The notes beneath the pieces were generated by a model. That model saw only the letters and a list, made by a program, of their open reading frames with translations, made no database searches and was not told the origin of the DNA. Positions 1 to 9,526 of a stretch of DNA of 64,000 nt are shown here, piece after piece (within the stretch, counting starts at the first letter, position 1; each line of letters starts with the position of its first letter). The position numbers were made by a program, and so were the translations under genes. The DNA is from Emergomyces orientalis. Its lineage: Eukaryota; Ascomycota; Eurotiomycetes; Onygenales; Ajellomycetaceae. The stretch lies in assembly GCA_002110485.1 (NCBI GenBank), contig MOWL01000067.1:2108001-2172000 (forward strand), read 5' to 3'.

Positions 1-420
1 GCTAGACATCTAATCCCAGTTTTCTTGTCAACATTTTGTCTCCTTTACTCTATAATAAGACATTTGTCGCCCTCTCTCATTTTCCCTTTTTTCTTCCTCT
101 CCCGTTTTTACCCTCTTTCATCTTTTTGTCTCTTTCTCCCCAGTTGAGTACTTAGGGGTTGACCGCCGTTGTGTTGTCTTTCACTGCCCGAAACAACGAG
201 CCGGTTTCTGGCCTTAAATCGAAGATACGAGAAGAGAAATGGTCAATGTAGCTAGAAGACATTATTGGAGACTCCAAAACAACAGTTGCATTTATCCATT
301 CACGACAGTCACGACTCCCTCCTTGCCATACTCCTTCTGCCCCTCTAGCACCTCGAAGTATATCTTGATGAAGACGCACGCCTGTCCTCCGCTGCCCGTT
401 ACTTTGACAGCATCCTAGCC
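1..420 (+). promoter_or_regulatory. Leader/promoter region of the TBC-domain gene
   Basis: This stretch precedes the ATG at 421 and contains no convincing gene. Positions 50-145 are strongly pyrimidine-rich (repeated CTTTT/CCTCT runs), as is common in filamentous-fungal promoters and 5' leaders. The left edge is cut by the window, so an upstream gene cannot be judged. Confidence 0.4.
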
Positions 421-3400
421 ATGGCTGAGGCTCTTGACCCCGGTGCCCATGCCCAACGACGCTCCTCTTCCCAGACTTCTGCCTCTTCCAGAAGAAGCCA
501 CAGAGGCAAACCAGCCCGAGCAAAGGCCATCAAACGACTCTCTGCTTCCTCCTCTACCAATACTCCCACAGACCTGACGTCGTTTCCTTCTCTGTCTCCC
601 GATACTTCACCAGAGGGTTTCCGGGGTGAACCTGCTTTGAATCATGCGTTGAGCCAGGCGTTATTGGCAGAGAATAATACTCGTCGGAACGGTGAGCGTG
701 GCCGTAAAGCTACGCTGGAGGGCTTAACAACATCATTGCCGCAGATATCTGGCCGTAATGCGCTTTTTGATGACCAAGTCGCGTCCCGGGATGTTCCAGG
801 CTCTCTCCATCTTGCCAATGACGACCATATCGAGCGCATCGTCGCAAGGACTGGGGCAGTGAAGTTGGTGCGCCAGTTTGCTAGGGACCTTGCACTTCGT
901 GATGCAGAGATATCTTCGATCCGCCTGCGAGCAGACGAAAGAGAGAAGGAACTGAAGAAGATGCTTCGAGAAGCGCAAGTATCCAACCAAACCATCGAAC
1001 ACAGGCTCTACATTCTCGAGAACCCCATTGATAAGTCGATCGATGGTAGTACAGAAAGTCTTGGCCCGTTGAGCAGAGCGAGAAAGGTGTCGCCCACAAT
1101 CGACGACATGATGAGCCAAGCTATGAGCGATGATGTAGGAGCCCAGGTATTGAACTCGTCGCCCGAAAGATACGACAAGGGGGACGATGGGGATTTTCGC
1201 GACACCATCCGTCCCAATCGAAAAGACAGTGATCCTCGATCCAGAAGCTCTAGTGTGGGGTCGACGACCAAGAAAAGGTCTTCTTCCACTTTACTTCGTG
1301 GCTGGCAAGGCTATATCTGGGGAAGTGCTACTGTTAGCCGGAAGACGAGTAAAGCGAGTAGCATTATGAGTGACTTGGGTGAGCAGGACCATGGGGACGA
1401 TTTCTTACAAATGCCCAGCCCACCAGGAAATCGTCGGAAGCCTTTAGACGGGCAACTATTTCAGCCCCTTGATGCGAATTTACCCGCTTTCGGCCCGGAT
1501 GGCAAGAGCTTGACGCACCCCAAAAATGGAGATGCTGCGAGTGTCAACTCTCGTCGCTCCTCTAGATCTTTAGCGTCCTGGACCGTCAAAATGTTTGCTG
1601 GAAATCCTCAAGCTGGGAAAGAAGGTACTGACTCCGCAGGGGTCAAAAGCCGTACCCCTTCCAATGCCCCAAGCTCTCGGGTTAGACAGTCATCAGCTAC
1701 GGAGTCATCAAAACCTAGCGGATCTGCCGTTGCTGCCCTGAAACGCCTAAATGGTACGGGCAGTGGACAAACAGGGTCTGCGAAGTCCTCCACCGCCTCT
1801 AGTGTTCGAGGTTCTAGAACCAACCTCTCTGGGACTCGTCGTGATGGCTTTTCTGGCGCCAGACAAATCGCTACACCCGAGTCTAGGGCAACAGATGGTA
1901 ATCCGAATACTTTGGGTCCGGTGGAGATGGATCCGATATTACCTATGGAATCTCGTCCGCCAACACTCACACACATATACAGAGATTATCAACCAGGGGA
2001 GTTACTCACAGACCGATTCGGTTTCATCTATGATCAAAGGAGGAAGAAGCGGCAGAGGGGAGCAGATGCCTCCAACAATGATTCAGCGAGAATAAGCATT
2101 GCGGAAACGATCAGTAGTATCCGGAGCGATCCAGATCTGAACACAGGAGTTGACGCGAGTGGTATAGAGTCTCCTCCATCTGCAACGCCAGTTGACGATA
2201 CCGAAAATGGAAATATCCCCACACGACGATGGCAAGATTATCTGAAAATTGCTACAAAGCCAACCGAGCTTCTCTCTCATACCCCAGAAGCAGGCGCTAT
2301 TGTCGCAGTATCCAATGCTGCCGAACGGAAGCCACGCTCGCCTTCTGTTGCGGTCCAGAAAGGAGGGTCAATATCTGTTGTCAATTCTACGCCACAGGCA
2401 GCTGCGCTTATGTCGCAGGTCGTGTCGAGCAATGCAGAGTTCGCAGGGGGGGGAAATGAGACATCTGCTGCACTACTTCCAGCATCCGAACAAGAACCAG
2501 TGAAGCTACTATTAGAACGGCTCACTGAGCTCCACGATTCCTTGCAACGGGACCGTACAGCAAAGTGGAATGAATTTTTGCGGAAAGTTCGTGCGGAACG
2601 CCGAAAAGAAGGCGAAGCCTCTGATCGACCTAGCGTATCTCTTGCCATGCCTGAAGTGTCACTCGCAGACGGGGAGGTTGTCGGTATTACAGGGCTTGGT
2701 ACCAAGGGTAAAGTCGGGCGAGCCAAATGGCGCGAGTTTAGAAGTCTCGTGATTGGAGGCATTCCCGTCGCATACCGAGCAAAAATCTGGTCCGAATGCA
2801 GTGGTGCCTCTGCAATGCGAGTCCCCGGGTATTATGATGACCTGGTGAAAGGCAACATGAACCCGGATGCTGATCCATCCGTGGTTGCCCAGATCGAAAT
2901 GGATATTCATCGAACGCTAACCGATAACGTCTTCTTCCGCAAAGGCCCTGGTGTGCAGAAACTTAACGAAGTCCTCTTGGCTTATTCTCGCCGCAACCCC
3001 GATGTTGGCTATTGCCAGGGTATGAATCTGATTGCTGGATCGCTACTTTTGATAATGCCTACGGCCGAGGATGCTTTTTGGATTCTTGCATCCCTTATTG
3101 AAAATATTCTTCCTGCCCACTACTATGACTATGGCCTACTAGCGTCCCGTGCTGATCAGCACATTCTCCGCCAATACGTATCCGAGATCCTGCCTAAATT
3201 ATCCGCACATCTTGATGATCTAGGCATCGAACTTGAAGCTTTGACCTTCCAATGGTTTTTGTCTGCTTTCACCGACTGTCTGTCGGCAGAGGCGTTATAC
3301 CGGGTTTGGGATGTCGTTTTCTGTCTTAACACCCCTACTGCATCCGCTACGACTGCAGCATTGACCGCCCAGGTTCAGTCCCAGGCTCAAGCTCAGACAC

Positions 3401-3858
3401 ACAGCACCCATGGAAGCATCGTTTCGACAACTAGTTTAATTTCCAACCCCGCCAACTTCCTAACAGGATCTACCCCAAATTCGGATGGTGACCTAATAGC
3501 TAATAGCGGCGGTGGTGGAAGCACTTTCTTCTTCCAGGTTGCTGTGGCACTGCTCAAACTCAACGAACAGCAGCTTCTCACCACATGCTCGACGCCAGCG
3601 GCCGTCTATACATACATCAACCACCAAATGACGAACCATGCAATTAGCATTGACGGACTCATCCAAGCTAGCGAGGCGCTGAGAAACGAGATTAAACGGG
3701 AAGACGTGTGCGCCAGGCGCGTTGTCACATTGAGAGATATGAGGGCGGATATGAGTGGTGGTGGGTATGCCGGGAGCGTGAAGACTGATGGTGCCTCGAT
3801 TGGAGGTGCAGATATGCAGCAGCAACAGCAGCAGCAACCACAACAAACTGCTGCGTAA
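421..3858 (+). CDS. TBC-domain Rab GTPase-activating protein
   Basis: Single-exon gene of 1145 residues; ATG at 421, TAA at 3856. The C-terminal half is a TBC (Tre2/Bub2/Cdc16) domain from about residue 765 to 1085. Such domains stimulate GTP hydrolysis by Rab proteins in membrane traffic. Both catalytic fingers are visible: the arginine finger in IEMDIHRT (Arg831) and the glutamine finger in VGYCQGMN (Gln866). WFLSAFTDCLSAEALYRVWD gives the later TBC motifs. The domain is interrupted by a low-complexity Ser/Thr/Ala/Gly insertion at about 970-1034. The first 140 residues and 220-690 are Ser-rich and probably disordered. A short coiled coil lies at about 146-200. The protein ends in a poly-Gln tail. 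Which Rab it acts on, and its exact Gyp-family name, cannot be told from sequence alone. Strand neighbours are unrelated. Confidence 0.93.
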   Translation: MAEALDPGAHAQRRSSSQTSASSRRSHRGKPARAKAIKRLSASSSTNTPTDLTSFPSLSPDTSPEGFRGEPALNHALSQALLAENNTRRNGERGRKATLEGLTTSLPQISGRNALFDDQVASRDVPGSLHLANDDHIERIVARTGAVKLVRQFARDLALRDAEISSIRLRADEREKELKKMLREAQVSNQTIEHRLYILENPIDKSIDGSTESLGPLSRARKVSPTIDDMMSQAMSDDVGAQVLNSSPERYDKGDDGDFRDTIRPNRKDSDPRSRSSSVGSTTKKRSSSTLLRGWQGYIWGSATVSRKTSKASSIMSDLGEQDHGDDFLQMPSPPGNRRKPLDGQLFQPLDANLPAFGPDGKSLTHPKNGDAASVNSRRSSRSLASWTVKMFAGNPQAGKEGTDSAGVKSRTPSNAPSSRVRQSSATESSKPSGSAVAALKRLNGTGSGQTGSAKSSTASSVRGSRTNLSGTRRDGFSGARQIATPESRATDGNPNTLGPVEMDPILPMESRPPTLTHIYRDYQPGELLTDRFGFIYDQRRKKRQRGADASNNDSARISIAETISSIRSDPDLNTGVDASGIESPPSATPVDDTENGNIPTRRWQDYLKIATKPTELLSHTPEAGAIVAVSNAAERKPRSPSVAVQKGGSISVVNSTPQAAALMSQVVSSNAEFAGGGNETSAALLPASEQEPVKLLLERLTELHDSLQRDRTAKWNEFLRKVRAERRKEGEASDRPSVSLAMPEVSLADGEVVGITGLGTKGKVGRAKWREFRSLVIGGIPVAYRAKIWSECSGASAMRVPGYYDDLVKGNMNPDADPSVVAQIEMDIHRTLTDNVFFRKGPGVQKLNEVLLAYSRRNPDVGYCQGMNLIAGSLLLIMPTAEDAFWILASLIENILPAHYYDYGLLASRADQHILRQYVSEILPKLSAHLDDLGIELEALTFQWFLSAFTDCLSAEALYRVWDVVFCLNTPTASATTAALTAQVQSQAQAQTHSTHGSIVSTTSLISNPANFLTGSTPNSDGDLIANSGGGGSTFFFQVAVALLKLNEQQLLTTCSTPAAVYTYINHQMTNHAISIDGLIQASEALRNEIKREDVCARRVVTLRDMRADMSGGGYAGSVKTDGASIGGADMQQQQQQQPQQTAA
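3817..3852 (+). repeat. CAG/CAA repeat encoding a C-terminal poly-Gln tail
   Basis: Seven glutamine codons in a row followed by Pro-Gln-Gln form the last residues of the TBC protein. The mixture of CAG and CAA, and the position at the very C-terminus, suggest a length-variable, non-essential tail. Confidence 0.8.
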
Positions 3859-5169
3859 TTTCTTTTGCATTGACGGTCATTATGATTGCTTTTCCTTTAT
3901 TAGACCTTTATTTTTGTATTTTTCATTTCCATTTTGCTTTTCCTTTGTTTTATTGGTTTTTATTTTACTTTTACACATTCCTTTGAGGGATACAACACCG
4001 TATTAAGAATGTATTACTTCACCCCAGCCAGAAATATGGGGAAGCGGGCATACCATATGGCAAGAAGCGTCTTACACACGACAATTTTCAATTTCCCTTA
4101 TCACTTGCTACTCGCGCCACAACACATGAATACTGTTACTTTTCTTGTTCTCTTCCCTCTCCCTTTTTTCTTCTCTCGTTTTTTTCCCTTCATTTTTTTT
4201 TAATCTATCATAGCGCAAAGATACCCACTCCCTTATCATATCGTTTTTCCAAATTTCCAAATTTCCTAATCTTGTAGTTTCATGATTAGATCTCCTTTTC
4301 CTTTCTCTCTCGTCCGTGGCTTCATTTTTTAAAGGTTCTTTCGTTCAATAAAAAGGCTTCGTGGGTTGAGTTGGCGATATTATATATATTTTTCCCCCTA
4401 TCGCCATATCGTTTCCCCACCCCTTCTTTGCTTCGGGAATTACTTTGGTATGAACCACTGGGAAGAAGACAGATTCTATTTCCGGGGAGGTTCAGGTAGA
4501 AAACGACTGAACACTGAGATTTCTTTTTCTTTCTTTTTTCTTCTTTTTTTGGGATATTATAGAAGGAAAGAAAGCTGTTATATATACATATAGTAGCTAA
4601 AATGAATATGTATCTCCTTGATTGATTCAGTCAGGTTAGGGCAAAACAACAGAATTTCTGTTTGATAGGAACTTAAGCTCAATCAATGCTCTTGCCGGAA
4701 AGAAACTGGGCTAAAGGTGTCTTGGCCATGGGCTATATTCAATGTCAGAATTCTCGTTCTGATATGTTTCTCATTTCTCATACGAAAGCAAGGGTGAATG
4801 TTGATAGTGGAAATGAGGTGCTTATTTTTATTTCCAACCTGCTTCACAGGTTTTGAAAAGCAGTGTGAAGGTGATATTCTTTATATGTGGGTCACTTTCT
4901 TTTTCTGGCAGTGAATTCAATTACACTCTCACTGTATCAAACTCTCATTATGACACTGCTCTTCATTGACATTCTCATCCACATAAATCATCCAATCTTT
5001 ACTGTAAAAGAGGCCCCCCCCCCCCCCCTCCCGTATTGGTCTTTATATCTCAATCCTCCATTTTTAACCTACCATCCGGCTAATTTGCATCCTATCTGTC
5101 TACCTTGAGCATCCTACGCCTATACTCTCGTTATCAACTTTAACTCGCAAAAAATATCCCTCTACCACC
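3859..5169. other. Intergenic spacer, T-rich, no gene seen
   Basis: 1.3 kb between the TBC gene and the F-box/ankyrin gene. The first 750 bases are T-rich with many TTTTC runs and probably include the 3' UTR of the TBC gene. The end holds the C15 tract, an ATTGG (reverse CCAAT) pentamer at 5035-5039 and the leader of the next gene. The small ORFs here are low-complexity Phe/Leu/Ser readings of T-rich DNA. Confidence 0.5.
5014..5028 (+). repeat. Homopolymer C15 tract
   Basis: Fifteen consecutive C residues about 140 bp upstream of the F-box/ankyrin ATG, followed by TCCC and an ATTGG pentamer. It is probably slippage-prone, and its length may also be subject to sequencing error. Confidence 0.85.
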
Positions 5170-6489
5170 ATGATCCTCCTCAATTTTCCCTCAGAATTAA
5201 TCCTAAACATCGCAGACGAAATCCCAAACAATCAAGATCTCAACAACCTCTCGCAAACATGTCGACGCCTCCACTCCCTCCTAAACAACTACCTCTACCG
5301 TCGCGACGCAGAATCAGGCAATCCCCAAGCCCTCTTCTGGGCAGTGTACAAAGGGCGCGTCCCCACGGCCCGCAAGGCACTCTCACATGGCGCAGACATA
5401 CAAGTAAGGGATACCTCCACCTCCTCATTTCCACATCCGTTCGCCCAAGCACACTCCCGGCGCTGGGGTTCCTGCCCAACAGCCCTCAATTTCACCCCTC
5501 TCCAAATCGCAACCCGCTACCAACACGAGAGCATGGTTCGCTTCCTAATCCAACACGGCGCGGATGTCCATGAACCGTTCCCAGCGCACCACGACGGGTA
5601 CCCGTTGCATGTCGCCAGCTGCAACGGGCCCACTGGCCTTGTGAAGCTCCTTTTAGAGAAAGGTGCTGAAGTCGATGTGCGTAATTCGAAAGGGTGGACG
5701 CCGTTGTATTGCGCCATGAAGCCACTTTCTAACTCCATGCCGGATAAGAAAAGGGCGGCGCGCATACGCCTGTTGTTGGATTATGATGCTGATCCGGATG
5801 CGATGAGTAAGGCGAGGAAGTCGCCTAGGCTGTTGGCGAAGAAGTGTCGGGATCCGTATGTTCGGATGATGCTGTTGGGTGATAAGGAGGCGAGGGTGAG
5901 TTTGTATGAGGCGAAGTTGGAGGGGAGGCGGTTTCGGGAGGATTTCTTGCTGAAGGAGGCGGGAGTGGTGGAGAAGGAAGGCCCTGGGAAAGGGGAGGGG
6001 GTGGTTGGCCAGAAGGGGGCATTTGAATGTGAATTGGATGGCAAATTGGATTATAACTTGACTATATCTGTTGCGCTGGGGGACTTGAAGGAGTCAAATT
6101 CCAAGCGGCCTCGTAAACGGTCGAAGAGGAAGCAGAAGAAGCAGCCGGAAAAAGGGGAGGGAGAAGATATTGAGGGCAAAACTAAAGGAGCAGGAGTGAA
6201 GGTTTGGGCGACACCAGTACAACTGGGCAAACTCGATGATCAGACGATAGACGCCACTGCTGAAAGGCAAGATGCTTGGGTCAAGATGCGCGCTGAAGCT
6301 TCTCAACGTGAGTTGGAGGCAATAGTGGATGGAGAACTACTACCTATACATTTTGGCTGTTTGCATTTCTCCATTGGACTGTTCAGGATAAAGGGGAAGA
6401 TTGAATGTGGATTTTGCAGCAATGCTACCAAACAATCATTTCAATGCCCAGATTGCGAGGTTGTGTTATGCTCCAAATGTGTTAAATGA
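5170..6489 (+). CDS. F-box and ankyrin-repeat protein with C-terminal Cys-pair zinc knuckle
   Basis: Single exon, 439 residues. The N-terminus (LLNFPSELILNIADEI, residues 3-18, continuing to about 45) is an F-box-type helix set starting almost at the initiator Met. This supports the chosen ATG at 5170. Ankyrin repeats follow at about 52-78, 108-134, 143-173 and 175-212 (for example GYPLHVASCNG and WTPLYCAMK). A Lys/Arg-rich stretch at about 309-340 could serve nuclear targeting. The last 27 residues carry three CxxC pairs: C413/C416, C426/C429 and C434/C437, a likely metal-binding knuckle that ends two residues before the stop. F-box proteins usually link substrates to SCF ubiquitin ligases and ankyrin repeats bind partners. 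That role is inferred here, and the substrate is unknown. The short cysteine tail is unusual for this family. Confidence 0.85.
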   Translation: MILLNFPSELILNIADEIPNNQDLNNLSQTCRRLHSLLNNYLYRRDAESGNPQALFWAVYKGRVPTARKALSHGADIQVRDTSTSSFPHPFAQAHSRRWGSCPTALNFTPLQIATRYQHESMVRFLIQHGADVHEPFPAHHDGYPLHVASCNGPTGLVKLLLEKGAEVDVRNSKGWTPLYCAMKPLSNSMPDKKRAARIRLLLDYDADPDAMSKARKSPRLLAKKCRDPYVRMMLLGDKEARVSLYEAKLEGRRFREDFLLKEAGVVEKEGPGKGEGVVGQKGAFECELDGKLDYNLTISVALGDLKESNSKRPRKRSKRKQKKQPEKGEGEDIEGKTKGAGVKVWATPVQLGKLDDQTIDATAERQDAWVKMRAEASQRELEAIVDGELLPIHFGCLHFSIGLFRIKGKIECGFCSNATKQSFQCPDCEVVLCSKCVK

Positions 6490-7194
6490 AAAATCTACGG
6501 GTTTTTGATGCTTATTTGGTTTAAAAATTTGTTTTCATCACATTTAGATTTTAGTGGTAGTGCGAGACATTTCGTCTCATATTACATGTAAACTAATGCG
6601 GATGCCAGGAAAAGGGGTGGGGGGAGGCATTCAGAAACTGATTCCCCCTGGCACCCTAGTAAGAATCTGGCTACCTGTATTCGACTACATTTGGGTTTGG
6701 CTAATTTTTCTTCGATATAGAATTTGAGGATATACAAGGATGCGTAGTTCCGGTTTGGGATTTTTAGAATATAACACATACCCACGTAACCCCCTTAACC
6801 CCAAACACGTCTCGTAAGAAGAAATTTGGGCGTAGGGTTGCTGTACATGGCAAGGTTTTGGGAAAGTCCAAATGACCCCGACCCTTTGTTTTGTTTTGTT
6901 TTTCTCGGTCTGTCAGTCTTGGAAATCTCTCATATTTAATGCGGAAGAATTCCAGGAAAATTGTTCAGTTTCTAATCTTGTATAATATCAGGGATGTCGT
7001 GAACAATGTTGCCTTTGTTGCCTGAAATGATGATGAAATAGCCATTTGTCCAAGAGTCAAAAGAAGTATTAAGACTGCGTGGATAAATACGGAAACTGAA
7101 CAAAAAAAAAAAAAATGAAAAAAATGAAAAAGAACAGAGCTCATGTGTGGAGGTTAACACGAGGGGGACTGTGGTATGATAACGGTATAGGCAG
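6490..7194. other. Intergenic spacer between convergent genes
   Basis: 0.7 kb between the converging F-box/ankyrin and coiled-coil genes, expected to hold both 3' UTRs. It contains an A13 homopolymer at 7102-7114 followed by further A-rich repeats to about 7135. No gene is supported. Confidence 0.5.
7102..7114 (+). repeat. A13 tract in A-rich segment
   Basis: Thirteen A residues, then ATG-separated A5-A7 runs to about 7133, just downstream of the stop codon of the minus-strand coiled-coil gene. On that strand it is a T-rich 3' flank. Confidence 0.8.
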
Positions 7195-8460
7195 TTATTT
7201 CAACATCCTCTGCAACATTGCCGCATTTGAGGTGCGCTGCAAATTCTTCAATTTCGACTCTAGGCTCAAATTCTCATCCTCCTTTCTATGCAACTCCCGC
7301 TGCAGACCCTCATTCTCTGACCGAAGTTTCTGCAATCTTTGTGCCGTCTTTTCGCGGAACGTACCATGTTCATCAAGCAGACACTCCATCCTATTCCAAT
7401 CCATACCGGTTGACGCCACGGACGAGCGGCGCATTTCTGCCATATCCTCTTCCTTCTGTCGTAGTTTGCTTTCTAGCTCGTCGACCGCAGTGCGCCATGC
7501 CTTGTCCGACGTGGCGCGGAAGGCGGTATTCTGGGTCGCAGCAGCTAGCTGGCTCATGAGCTCCTCGTTGGCTTTCTCGAGCTCGAGGGCCCGCTGCTCC
7601 AGGGCTGCGTTCTTCGCGGCTTGGAATAGATCCGAGGTATCTCGTCGTTCAAACGAGATGCCGCTCTTGGGTCGTCTGGTAGGTGTCACTTGCCCTTGTC
7701 CACCGGGTCTTTCTAATCGCTCTATTTTACGTATTGCATCGCAAAGCTTGCCGCGCAGTACAATGACGTTATTGAGGTCATCGTTGCGCAATTTTCGAAA
7801 TGCAGCATACTCACGGCGTTCCGCGGCTAGTAAGACGCGCACTTTCATGAGATTGGCGACATCTTCGTCTCGAAGTGCAAAAATAGCTTCGTGCCGTTTA
7901 GCTGTTGCAGCTCTCTCCGCCTCGAGAGCTTTGACTTTTCCCTCCAAGGCTGCATATTCTTCCTGTGAGACGGATATAGTGGGGTTTTTTTGCTCGATAA
8001 AGATAATTTTGGACATTAGAGCGGAAAGTTGCTTTTCTAGCGGCCCGGGAATTCGTGGAGGCTCTTCCTCACTCTCAGAGGAGCCCGAATCGCTGGCCGT
8101 ATCTGTTCTACGATCTCGCATAGTGGGCGTTGTCTGGAGAAATTCAGATTCCTCCTGTTCGTGCAATGATTGCTTCGGATCTTCAGAGAGAGTTTGTTTG
8201 AGTGGTTTTGGATGGTATTGTGTGTTTTGTGCAATTAGATTCCGCGGTTCTTGTATTTCTTCTAGTTGCATCCCAGCATCCTCGAGCTTCCGTGACAAAC
8301 GGTCCTGCCGTTGCCATAGTCCGGCTTGTGCCTCTTCATTTCCAATCGTGTCGCTACTCCGATCAGAATCATAGCCTCCCGAACCGCGAGAACCTATTGA
8401 CATTGACCGGGTGGATAGGGACCGCACTGACGGTGTTCTAGCAACACTTGTATTCCACAT
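7195..8460 (-). CDS. Coiled-coil protein of unknown function
   Basis: Single exon, 421 residues, ATG complementary to 8458-8460, stop at 7195-7197. The first 35 residues are Ser/Arg/Gly-rich (repeated SxRS-type motifs), followed by a charged region with an acidic patch (SGSSESEEE) near residue 120. From about residue 130 to the end the protein is mostly heptad-like with many Glu, Lys, Arg, Leu and Ala residues, for example ALEGKVKALEAERAATAKR. It is therefore probably a long rod-like or oligomeric cytoplasmic protein. The C-terminal 60 residues (REKTAQRLQKLRSENEGLQ and onward) form another strong coiled coil. I recognise no catalytic domain and assign no function. A 419-codon open frame on the opposite strand is the Ser/Cys-rich antisense shadow of the coiled coil. 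Confidence 0.8.
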   Translation of the reverse strand: MWNTSVARTPSVRSLSTRSMSIGSRGSGGYDSDRSSDTIGNEEAQAGLWQRQDRLSRKLEDAGMQLEEIQEPRNLIAQNTQYHPKPLKQTLSEDPKQSLHEQEESEFLQTTPTMRDRRTDTASDSGSSESEEEPPRIPGPLEKQLSALMSKIIFIEQKNPTISVSQEEYAALEGKVKALEAERAATAKRHEAIFALRDEDVANLMKVRVLLAAERREYAAFRKLRNDDLNNVIVLRGKLCDAIRKIERLERPGGQGQVTPTRRPKSGISFERRDTSDLFQAAKNAALEQRALELEKANEELMSQLAAATQNTAFRATSDKAWRTAVDELESKLRQKEEDMAEMRRSSVASTGMDWNRMECLLDEHGTFREKTAQRLQKLRSENEGLQRELHRKEDENLSLESKLKNLQRTSNAAMLQRMLK

Positions 8461-9526
8461 TGATTATAAGGTAATTAGTTATATGGCAAATCAAGCAGAA
8501 CCGAAGAAAAAAAGGAAGGAAAAGAAAAACAAGCAGAAGCAAAAATGAAAGGAGGAGAAGATTTAACGGCAGCAGTTCCCAGACGCATAGCCTGCCACAA
8601 AGTCAACGAAAACTTCGGAAAATATTCAGTAGAAGTAGTTGTTGGCCGAATCTTAGATACTTGCCCGCTTTCCAACAAATTGCTGAAACAATATGAGACG
8701 AAGGGGAAGGGGTCTGTGGCTGTCACATAGCTTTGGAGCTCTATGATAAGGCCACAGTCCTATCAGGATGAATAGCAGCGGTGGCAATCCTGTATTAATA
8801 TACTTACGGCTCGTCTAAGGCTGACCAAAAGGAGGTTTGTGTGTCGAGTCTCCTGGTGGTTGAGACATTGTAGGTGTCATCGGGTTTAGGGCGAACACCT
8901 GAACATGAGTCGGAATGAGCGGATTTTATAATAACGAAGTCGCGGCTCATTTGGCTTCAGACCGTGGCCAAAATGATATTAATCTGTTCCGTTGGACAGG
9001 TATTGCGAATATCGTCCTACTCACATGCGGGTCATTCGGATAGAATGGTGTGTGGCTTTAGGAGAAGGAACATTCTGTCCAATTCATGAAACCCGGTGTG
9101 CAGATACACTTGGCAGGGAGCGGGCGAAACGCCTCCTCTGAGTCCCCAGCTGCCTCCAAGCTCATGAGATGTTCACTGTAGCCTCAGGCCAAGATTTGAA
9201 CTAGTCACTAGCACGCTAATTGTTACAATGTTTGACTACCGCGCGCTCGGGGAGCTCTGGAGCCGCACGAACCGACATCGGATTGCTGCCTACTTGGTGC
9301 ACTTCCAAATATTTCAGAGTCAAATAATCAATTTTTCGGGAGAGGCGCTGAATTTGTCCCCATGGCCATTTTATTCCTGTTGCGTTGCTAAGGACTTGAG
9401 AGCGAAGAGCTGGAGTATTAACGTGCCTGTTACCCAAATTTCATCCCCTGTGCGAGACTACCTGCTCACACAATAACGGCTGGTAGGCGTGCACTCGAAG
9501 TATCCGCCGACGTTACGGTGCTACAG
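8461..9526. other. Intergenic spacer, no gene seen
   Basis: About 1.07 kb between the divergent coiled-coil and 2EXR genes, so it should contain both promoters. Positions 8500-8545 are purine-rich on the plus strand, a pyrimidine-rich leader for the minus-strand gene. A weak tRNA-like stretch near 9185-9260 was examined and rejected. Confidence 0.45.

Noticed and set aside
3328..3522. Possible retained intron in the TBC domain
   Set aside because: No GT donor or branch site at suitable places and the segment is in frame without stops; treated as a translated insertion.
7115..8374. 419-codon plus-strand open frame opposite the coiled-coil gene
   Set aside because: Its product is Ser/Arg/Cys-rich with no domain, exactly what the antisense of a Glu/Lys/Leu-rich coiled coil gives; the minus-strand reading has the coherent protein pattern.
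9185..9260. tRNA-like sequence (TTCAAATC B-box-like element, minus strand)
   Set aside because: The T-stem does not pair, no seven-base anticodon loop with a pairing stem forms, and the A-box is absent.
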